From CAZIWW01 sp964543275 (GTDB lineage Bacteria; Patescibacteriota; Minisyncoccia; Moranbacterales; UBA11712): DNA of 7,067 bases. The translations under genes were made by a program, and so were the position numbers. The stretch covers positions 1 through 7,067 of the forward strand of contig CAZIWW010000035.1 of NCBI GenBank assembly GCA_964543275.1, read 5' to 3'. Below the pieces are notes generated by a model. That model searched no databases. It was not told the origin of the DNA and saw only the letters and a list, made by a program, of their open reading frames with translations. This document shows, piece by piece, positions 1 to 4,735 of this stretch (its first letter is position 1; each line of letters begins with the position of its first letter).

Positions 1-65
1 TAAGCGCAAGAGCTTTTCCGACCGCGGAAATTTCGGCCGACGAGACCGATACTAATGGACAAGCA
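1..65 (+). rRNA. rrl: 23S rRNA, 3' end (partial)
   Basis: This is the last part of a large-subunit ribosomal RNA whose body lies left of the window. The block GACCGATACTAAT (about 44-56) matches the near-universal ACCGATACTAAT motif close to the 3' end of bacterial 23S rRNA, and the TAAGCGCAAG at the window start fits the helix just before it. Between the two, TTTCCG and CGGAAA can form a hairpin longer than the E. coli equivalent. The mature 3' end is uncertain. I place it just before the terminator hairpin, because the usual closing strand of helix 1 (of the GCTTGACC type) is not evident. No 5S rRNA follows. Confidence 0.85.
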
Positions 66-97
66 CCGCCCTGGCTAAGCCGGGGCGGCGTTTTATT
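64..97 (+). terminator. Intrinsic terminator of the rRNA operon
   Basis: A 10-base-pair, GC-rich stem (66-75 with 79-88, one G-U pair) closed by a TAA loop is followed by CG and TTTTATTA. This is a textbook rho-independent terminator directly after the 23S rRNA end. It indicates that the rRNA transcript stops here without a 5S gene. Confidence 0.85.
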
Positions 98-155
98 ATC
101 AAACAAACTTAATATGCTTCAAAGCTAGAACAATATATCCAACCCCAAACTTTTT

Positions 156-208
156 GAGAGACTACAAGCTACAAGTGGAAAATCAATTCTAACTTGTAAC
201 ATTCTCTG
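156..208. repeat. Imperfect inverted repeat with 7-base units
   Basis: The arms are 156-175 and 192-208, with GAGAGA opposite TCTCT at the base and CTACAAG opposite CTTGTAA near the top. The left arm contains two adjacent exact copies of the heptamer CTACAAG (162-168, 169-175). The rest of the spacer 98-243 is AT-rich, and no gene is visible in it. Confidence 0.4.
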
Positions 209-235
209 GACATTATCTCTGCTAAGCACAATAAT
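207..235 (+). promoter_or_regulatory. Candidate promoter of the C39-like peptidase gene
   Basis: TGGACA (207-212), a 17-base spacer and AATAAT (230-235) each match the sigma-70 consensus at five of six positions. Transcription would start within a base or two of the ATG at 244, giving a leaderless or nearly leaderless mRNA. That would fit the lack of a ribosome binding site. The AT-rich context makes chance matches likely. Confidence 0.35.
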
Positions 236-243
236 GCAGCATA

Positions 244-1062
244 ATGCATTTAACACGCAAGAGCGCTAAAAAACCAATTATTTTCATTTTAATCAGCGGC
301 CTAGTTTCCATCCTAGCCTTCGTTTTTATTTCCAAAATAATCACTAACCGTCAATCAAATCAACCCCAAGAACAAAAAGGATTTCCTTGGATTTACAGTT
401 ATGGCGCTCCCGGCGAAACTCAAAAATCCAGCAAAAAAGAAACGGAAAAAGAAGAACGGGATCTGCCTGAAAATAGAAAAGTCAATTCTGAAATACCAGA
501 AAAATTTCTCTTGGATATCCCCTTTTATTCTCAAGCTCCTTTTGCCAACTGGGACGCAGTTCACGAAGAAATGTGCGAAGAGGCGGCGATTCTCAACGCT
601 GGTCTTTATCTGCTAGATAAAAAGTTGGCTCTTAAGGATTACGAAGAGGAGCTGATGAAAATGAAAAAGATTCAGAAAAAAGAATTTGGGAATTACAAAA
701 GCACCACTATCAAGCAGACCAAAAAATTAGTTGACATATATTTTGAGGGAAAAATAAAAAGTAAAATTATCAGCAACCCGACTGTCGAACAAATAGAAAC
801 GGAAATTAGCAACGGCAATCCGATTGTTGTTCCGCTCTCCGGCCGGGATATCGGCAATCCTAACTTCACGCCCCCGGGTCCAATCTACCATATGCTGGTC
901 ATTAAAGGTTATGACAAATTAAGCTTCATAACCAACGACGTCGGCACACGCAATGGAAATTCTTACACTTATAAAAAAGAAATTATTATGAAAAACATTC
1001 ACGATTGGAACGAGAAAGACATACGCTTGGGAAAGAAAAGAGTCCTAGTTTTGCATAAATAA
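244..1062 (+). CDS. Membrane-anchored C39-like cysteine peptidase
   Basis: A predicted 272-residue extracytoplasmic peptidase with a papain-like fold. A short basic N-terminus and one hydrophobic segment (about 11-30) anchor it. A polar, Lys/Glu-rich linker (about 35-85) leads to the catalytic domain (about 88-272). That domain begins LDIPFYSQAPFANWD, the typical start of the Peptidase_C39_2 (C39-like) family, with Gln97 as probable oxyanion residue. Cys111 in EEMCEEAA is the likely nucleophile, His216 in YHMLVIKGYD the base, and Asn231/Asp232 the third position. Family members are inferred to cleave peptides or cell-wall cross-links, but the substrate here is unknown. It is not an ABC bacteriocin exporter, since no transporter domain is present. 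The ATG lies just after a possible promoter, without a Shine-Dalgarno sequence. The gene sits beside two lysozyme-like genes on the same strand, which suggests envelope remodelling. Confidence 0.85.
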   Translation: MHLTRKSAKKPIIFILISGLVSILAFVFISKIITNRQSNQPQEQKGFPWIYSYGAPGETQKSSKKETEKEERDLPENRKVNSEIPEKFLLDIPFYSQAPFANWDAVHEEMCEEAAILNAGLYLLDKKLALKDYEEELMKMKKIQKKEFGNYKSTTIKQTKKLVDIYFEGKIKSKIISNPTVEQIETEISNGNPIVVPLSGRDIGNPNFTPPGPIYHMLVIKGYDKLSFITNDVGTRNGNSYTYKKEIIMKNIHDWNEKDIRLGKKRVLVLHK

Positions 1063-1086
1063 TAGACTGTCTTTATATTACTGCCT

Positions 1087-1212
1087 AAATTTCCAATATC
1101 TAATTTACTTAATTGATCTAAGGAAACCCCAAATTCCAAACTCTTAATTTTAGACACCGACTAGTTGGTTATTGGGATTTTTTTAGAAATTAGAAATTGG
1201 ATATTAGAAATT
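1087..1212. repeat. Long imperfect inverted repeat with TAGAAAT heptads
   Basis: The outer arms (about 1087-1106 and 1194-1212) match at 17 of 19 positions when one is reverse-complemented. Similarity continues inward to CCCAA (1128-1132) and TTGGG (1172-1176), leaving a loop of about 25 bases. The right arm is built of 7-base units: TAGAAAT at 1184-1190, 1191-1197 and 1205-1211, with TGGATAT between. The element fills most of the spacer 1063-1289. Confidence 0.6.
1128..1184 (+). terminator. Possible terminator of the C39-like gene
   Basis: The inner part of the inverted repeat pairs 1128-1139 with 1165-1176 (CCCAA/TTGGG and CCAA/TTGG around a 3x3 internal loop) and is followed by A and seven T (1178-1184). 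The stem is interrupted and the loop long, so efficiency is uncertain. Confidence 0.4.
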
Positions 1213-1228
1213 CAAGAAAAGCCATGAT

Positions 1229-1257
1229 TTGCCAAACTATCTTTTCTTTTGTAGAAT
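1229..1257 (+). promoter_or_regulatory. Sigma-70-type promoter of the first lysozyme-like gene
   Basis: TTGCCA (1229-1234) and TAGAAT (1252-1257) are separated by exactly 17 bases, each matching the consensus at five of six positions. Transcription would start near 1264, giving a leader of about 26 bases before the ATG at 1290. This supports 1290 over the in-frame ATG at 1536. Confidence 0.65.
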
Positions 1258-1289
1258 AAAAATGAGTTAACCGCCTAAAAAAGTGCTTA

Positions 1290-2220
1290 ATGTATTGTCT
1301 CGTCGACTTTCGTAATCGTCCTCAATTCGGCCATACGTTTAAAAATAAAAGCGAAGCCAAAAAACATCTTCGCCGAATCAAAAACAACTCTCTGGGAGCT
1401 ACGGTTTTTTATTTTGACGGCCGAAGAGAATATTTTGAGAACGGCCTGCCTCAAAATTTTTCCCAGTCGCCCAAAAAATATTCGGAAATTAAAAAGGGCT
1501 GTCACATAAAATACAAAATTCGGGAATTTAATACTATGGACGGCCTGATCAGGAAATCGGCTAAAAACAGAATCGCCAGCATTTTTAACTGGAACAAAAA
1601 ATCAACCGCCCCGTTGTTTATGCTGGGCAATCAAAAATTCTACGCCTGCCTGCTTACAGTTTCCATTTTATTTTTTTCCTTCGCTTTCCTTTTTCAAAAA
1701 TATCTTGGACAGAAAGTCACTACTCGATCTGTTAATATCGGCGAGCTAGCGTTGAACACAGAAATCTCCGGGGAAGCATTTAACAACACCGGCGAAAACT
1801 ATTTCCAATTGGCCGATGAAAATGTAATAATAAATCTTCTCGGGAAGGTAGAAGATCAAAGGCACGACGAATTCAAACAGGAAATCTTGAAGTACGTTAA
1901 GAATAAACCTATGGAAGCCATGGCTCCCTATATCGCTCAAAGAGACCGAACCGTCGCCGCCTTTCTTGTCGGCATCGCTATGAAAGAAAGCAAGTTCGGG
2001 GTTNNNNNNNNNNNNNNNNNNNNNNNNNNNNNNNNNNNNNNNNNNNNNNNNNNNNNNNNNNNNNNNNNNNNNNNNNNNNNNNNNNNNNNNNNNNNNNNNN
2101 NNNAGTCCAGCCCAAATGATTAGCTGGAAGTGCGGATCCAGTTGCGCGGGACATTCCAATCAAAGCGTCAGAAAATGGATAGCGGATGTGGGGATATATT
2201 TCAGGAAAATTAATTCGTAA
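1290..2220 (+). CDS. Lysozyme-like membrane protein, paralog 1 (contains assembly gap)
   Basis: A predicted membrane-anchored, outward-facing lysozyme-like peptidoglycan hydrolase. Residues 1-82 form a basic, mostly soluble N-terminal part absent from the downstream paralog. A hydrophobic segment spans about 117-136. The catalytic domain starts near 200 and includes FLVGIAMKESKFG, where Glu233 is the likely catalytic acid. The N run follows at codon 239. On the far side the frame beginning at 2104 resumes at SPAQMISWKCGSS and reads to TAA at 2218-2220. Keeping the 100 N literally shifts the frame and gives a false stop soon after. With the 159 bases found in the paralog, the protein would be about 329 residues. 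The upstream promoter supports the ATG at 1290. An alternative in-frame ATG at 1536 aligns with the start of the other paralog. I do not recognise the N-terminal part. Substrate is inferred from fold motifs only. Confidence 0.75.
2004..2103. other. Assembly gap (100 N) inside a repeated gene segment
   Basis: Exactly 100 N, probably a placeholder length. The corresponding stretch of the downstream paralog (2878-3036) is 159 bases, and 159 restores the reading frame. The 55 bases on each side (1949-2003 and 2104-2158) are identical to 2823-2877 and 3037-3091, so assembly evidently broke at this repeat. Confidence 0.95.
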
Positions 2221-2233
2221 GATCATACGAAGA

Positions 2234-2249
2234 GCCGCATATATGCGGC
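2234..2249. promoter_or_regulatory. Perfect 16-base palindrome
   Basis: GCCGCATATATGCGGC equals its own reverse complement. It lies 14 bases after the stop of paralog 1 and 20 bases before the next -35 box. It could be a dimeric repressor site or a short RNA hairpin. No T tract follows, so it is not a standard terminator. Confidence 0.4.
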
Positions 2250-2269
2250 CATCGCGAAAATTACAGAGG

Positions 2270-2297
2270 TTGACAAGATACCCTACTCTGCTAGAAT
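2270..2297 (+). promoter_or_regulatory. Strong sigma-70-type promoter
   Basis: A perfect TTGACA (2270-2275), a 16-base spacer and TAGAAT (2292-2297). The -10 hexamer is the same as in the promoter at 1229-1257. Predicted start is near 2304. The transcript would meet the terminator at 2316-2342 almost at once. Confidence 0.65.
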
Positions 2298-2315
2298 CCA
2301 GGCTGTAATAAATTT

Positions 2316-2342
2316 AGAATAGCTAATCTGCTATTCTTTTTT
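2316..2342 (+). terminator. Intrinsic terminator or attenuator between the paralogs
   Basis: A perfect 8-base-pair stem (2316-2323 with 2330-2337) has a TAATCT loop and a run of six T (2337-2342). It can end transcripts of paralog 1. It also lies directly downstream of the promoter at 2270-2297 and upstream of paralog 2, where it could act as an attenuator. Confidence 0.75.
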
Positions 2343-2370
2343 GTTGATTATTGATTAATAATCCTAAAAT
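2341..2370 (+). promoter_or_regulatory. Candidate leaderless promoter of paralog 2
   Basis: TTGTTG (2341-2346), 18 bases, then TAAAAT (2365-2370), nine bases before the ATG at 2380. If used, the mRNA would be leaderless or nearly so. The spacer also holds a tandem pair of the heptamer TTGATTA (2344-2350, 2351-2357). The region is AT-rich, so the match is weak evidence. Confidence 0.3.
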
Positions 2371-2379
2371 TACTTCCCT

Positions 2380-3165
2380 ATGAGTAAATCCGCTAACTCG
2401 GAAGACCCACTTGGCAGTAGACTTATTGGAAAAAGCGCAAATTATCTAAAATCAAAAATAGTCGGGACAAAAATTCTCTGGAAAAAGTCAAAAAAACTAA
2501 CCCCGTCAAAAAAGAGCTTAATCTACGTCTCCTTAATAATTGAAGCCGCGGTTTTAATTTGTTTGATGTTTTCAAAAGAAGAAACAAAATCCAGCACCCT
2601 CAACGGACTTCCAATAAAAGATAACTACGCTGTTAAGCTAGTAAGTCATCCAATGGATGAAAACTCGCAGAAAAAGTTTTGCGGCGCCAAAAAAGGTTCT
2701 GAACGCAACACCGTTCAGGATTACACCAAAGATAAGAATGAAAATTTGCGAAAAGAAGTTTTAGCTGTCATTAAGGATACACCTATGGAACCCATGGTTG
2801 ATAAAATTTGCGAAAAGGATAAAACCGTCGCCGCCTTTCTTGTCGGCATCGCTATGAAAGAAAGCAAGTTCGGGGTTTATTCCCCAAAGAAGAACGGAAG
2901 AGATTGTTACAACTATTGGGGTTATCGAGGAAGAGAGAATCCAACCGCTTCCGGGTATAGCTGCTTTAGTTCGCCGGAACAGGCGGTTGAGGTGGTTGGA
3001 AATAAAATTGAAAGGTTAACCCAGCGAGGGATCAAAAGTCCAGCCCAAATGATTAGCTGGAAGTGCGGATCCAGTTGCGCGGGACATTCCAGAGCTTCTG
3101 TCAACAAATGGGTTTACGATGTAAATATATATTTCCGAAAGCTAATGAGAAAAAAAGAAACATAA
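2380..3165 (+). CDS. Lysozyme-like membrane protein, paralog 2
   Basis: A 261-residue predicted bitopic membrane protein. The basic N-terminus (1-45) would stay in the cytoplasm, a hydrophobic segment spans about 46-64, and the domain outside runs from about 120 to 256. That domain looks lysozyme-like: FLVGIAMKESKFG carries the probable catalytic Glu161, followed by CYNYWGYRG (176-184) and GYSCFSSPEQAVE (192-204), as in glucosaminidase or lytic transglycosylase relatives. Cys176, Cys195, Cys229 and Cys233 could form disulfides. The likely role is peptidoglycan cleavage during growth or attachment, inferred from motifs and from its neighbours (a paralog and a C39-like peptidase on the same strand). 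The ATG has no Shine-Dalgarno sequence. About 269 bases (2823-3091) appear to be shared exactly with paralog 1, while the rest is diverged. Exact family and bond specificity are not determined. Confidence 0.8.
   Translation: MSKSANSEDPLGSRLIGKSANYLKSKIVGTKILWKKSKKLTPSKKSLIYVSLIIEAAVLICLMFSKEETKSSTLNGLPIKDNYAVKLVSHPMDENSQKKFCGAKKGSERNTVQDYTKDKNENLRKEVLAVIKDTPMEPMVDKICEKDKTVAAFLVGIAMKESKFGVYSPKKNGRDCYNYWGYRGRENPTASGYSCFSSPEQAVEVVGNKIERLTQRGIKSPAQMISWKCGSSCAGHSRASVNKWVYDVNIYFRKLMRKKET
2823..3091 (+). repeat. Segment shared with paralog 1 (catalytic core)
   Basis: The first 55 bases (2823-2877) are identical to 1949-2003 and the last 55 (3037-3091) to 2104-2158. The middle is hidden by the N run in the other copy. 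Identity stops abruptly at both ends. Just outside, only 9 of 26 residues upstream and 11 of 20 downstream match. Confidence 0.85.
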
Positions 3166-3188
3166 GCCTCTAATATCAAAAGAGTGTA

Positions 3189-3325
3189 GTCGCCAATAGT
3201 TAATTACAGGAAAACGAACTTAAGGTTGCAGGTTTGGCTATAAATTACAAATTATCGGAGTACAAAAACCTACAGCCCGTAACTTATGACTAGTTCTACT
3301 GCCTATAACTTATATTCCCTACGAC
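3189..3325. repeat. Imperfect inverted repeat between convergent genes
   Basis: The core stem pairs 3224-3235 with 3266-3277 (one mismatch, one G-U) around a 30-base loop. Weaker similarity extends outward to GTCG (3189-3192) and CGAC (3322-3325). The right arm is a degenerate run of 6- and 7-base units, with TAACTTA at 3280-3286 and 3306-3312. It fills the spacer between paralog 2 and rpoD. No U-tract terminator is obvious on either strand. Confidence 0.45.
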
Positions 3326-3333
3326 TTTATTCG

Positions 3334-4656
3334 CTAGTAATCCTTCAGTTTGCTTACAAACTCACTCTCTCTTATTTTCTCCAAGGCTTTAGCCTCAATT
3401 TGCCGAATTCTTTCACGGGTTACTCCAAATTCGTGACCAACTTCTTCAAGGGTATGCGTTACCCCGTCTTCCAAACCAAACCTAATCTTCAATATCTTTT
3501 GCTCCCGCGGAGTGAGATCCTGCAGAATATCGCTCACATGATTAGTTAGCAGCTTCCTAGCCGCCGCCTGATGAGGCATAATCGTTTCCGTATCTTCTAT
3601 AAAATCGCCCAGGATGCTGTCATCGTCGCTGTCTCCTACCGGCGTCTCGATAGAAACAGTTTCTTGAGAAATTTTCATAATATGACGCACCTTTTCCACC
3701 TCAATTCCCATTTCAGCGGCGATTTCCTCGGGCAGCGGATCTCGACCCAAATCTTGAACTAGCCGGCGAGTGGCTTGAGTATATTTATTTATCGTCTCTA
3801 CCATATGCACTGGAATGCGGATAGTCCTAGATTGATCAGCTAGCGCTCTGGTAATGGCTTGGCGGATCCACCAAGTAGCGTAAGTGGAAAACTTATAACC
3901 TTTGCGGTAATCGAATTTTTCCACCGCTCTAAAAAGACCAATATTCCCTTCTTGAATTAAATCCAAAAGAGAAAGATTAGTGCTCCGGCCGACATACTTC
4001 TTGGCAATGCTAACCACTAATCTTAAGTTAGACTCTGTCAATCTCTGTTTTGCCGCCAAATCCCCTTTTTCAATTCTCTTGGCCAGCATTACTTCTTCTT
4101 CGGAAGTAAGCAACGGCACCCGCCCAATCTCGCGAAGGTACATCTGAACCGAATCGGAAGAAACATCCCCCAAGTCAAGCGGAACATTTAGAGTATCGCT
4201 TTTTTTCTTCTCTTTAGATTTTGTCTCTTTGTCAATCTCTTGCTTAATTATTTCATCCGAACCGACAACCTTTACTCCTAACGCATCCAACTGCTCGTAC
4301 AAATCCTCCAGTTCGCCTAGATCTTTTTCCACTTCAGGAATGACATGCAAAATTTCGTCCTCGGTGATAAATCCTCTCTGCTTTCCGCTCTGAATAAGAT
4401 CAGCTAACCGATTTTTCTTCTTAATTGCAGCCGATTCTCGACAAGCCCGAACTTTTCTGCTTACTTTTATCCCGCCTTTAAATTTTCTTCTTGTCTTTTT
4501 CTTCGATTTGGTCCCTTTTTTAATCATCCGCTTCTTGCTAGAAAATTTTCTTCTTAACTTCGCGCGCGAAGATTTTCTTCCAGCCGCAGACTTCGCGGCT
4601 CGAACCCTTTTTCGCGCTTTTAATCCTCTCTTTTTCATTTTCCTTTTTCCAGCCAT
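3334..4656 (-). CDS. rpoD: RNA polymerase primary sigma factor RpoD (SigA)
   Basis: The housekeeping sigma factor, which directs RNA polymerase to -10/-35 promoters; 440 residues. Regions seen in order: a region 1.1-like segment (about 83-133, [20 protein letters not shown]); region 1.2 (about 166-200, [17 protein letters not shown]); region 2 (about 206-277) with the -10-binding helix [18 protein letters not shown] (254-271); region 3 (about 278-345); the 3.2 finger [10 protein letters not shown] (346-355); and region 4 (about 368-432) with the -35 helix-turn-helix [20 protein letters not shown] (402-421). The first 70 residues are extraordinary: 36 Lys/Arg and no Asp/Glu. The ATG overlaps the stop of a three-codon reading frame (4667-4656) as TAATG. 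Later Met7 and Met44 are possible starts, but both remain inside the basic tract. The gene follows dnaG by 79 bases on the same strand, the classic macromolecular-synthesis order. Essential regions appear intact. Confidence 0.97.
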   Translation of the reverse strand: MAGKRKMKKRGLKARKRVRAAKSAAGRKSSRAKLRRKFSSKKRMIKKGTKSKKKTRRKFKGGIKVSRKVRACRESAAIKKKNRLADLIQSGKQRGFITEDEILHVIPEVEKDLGELEDLYEQLDALGVKVVGSDEIIKQEIDKETKSKEKKKSDTLNVPLDLGDVSSDSVQMYLREIGRVPLLTSEEEVMLAKRIEKGDLAAKQRLTESNLRLVVSIAKKYVGRSTNLSLLDLIQEGNIGLFRAVEKFDYRKGYKFSTYATWWIRQAITRALADQSRTIRIPVHMVETINKYTQATRRLVQDLGRDPLPEEIAAEMGIEVEKVRHIMKISQETVSIETPVGDSDDDSILGDFIEDTETIMPHQAAARKLLTNHVSDILQDLTPREQKILKIRFGLEDGVTHTLEEVGHEFGVTRERIRQIEAKALEKIRESEFVSKLKDY

Positions 4657-4677
4657 TAATTTTGCATAATTACCTTA

Positions 4678-4719
4678 AATTACAAATAGAAAACGGGGAG
4701 TTTTAGGAATTTTGTAATT
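4678..4719 (-). promoter_or_regulatory. Hairpin in the dnaG-rpoD spacer
   Basis: AATTACAAA (4678-4686) pairs perfectly with TTTGTAATT (4711-4719). Inside, AAAAC (4690-4694) pairs with GTTTT (4700-4704). It lies 22 bases upstream of the rpoD start and has no following U tract. E. coli is known to cleave the dnaG-rpoD spacer RNA to set differential expression, and a similar processing site is possible here by inference. Confidence 0.45.
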
Positions 4720-4735
4720 CAAAGTATTTAAAAAA

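Noticed and set aside
1290..2123. Paralog 1 ending at 2123 as a shortened or frameshifted gene
   Set aside because: The end depends on treating 100 N as real length. The conserved frame continues to 2220 on the far side of the gap.
3286..3549. Plus-strand open frame of 87 codons
   Set aside because: It runs antisense through the conserved 3' end of rpoD and the adjoining inverted repeat. No recognisable protein features.
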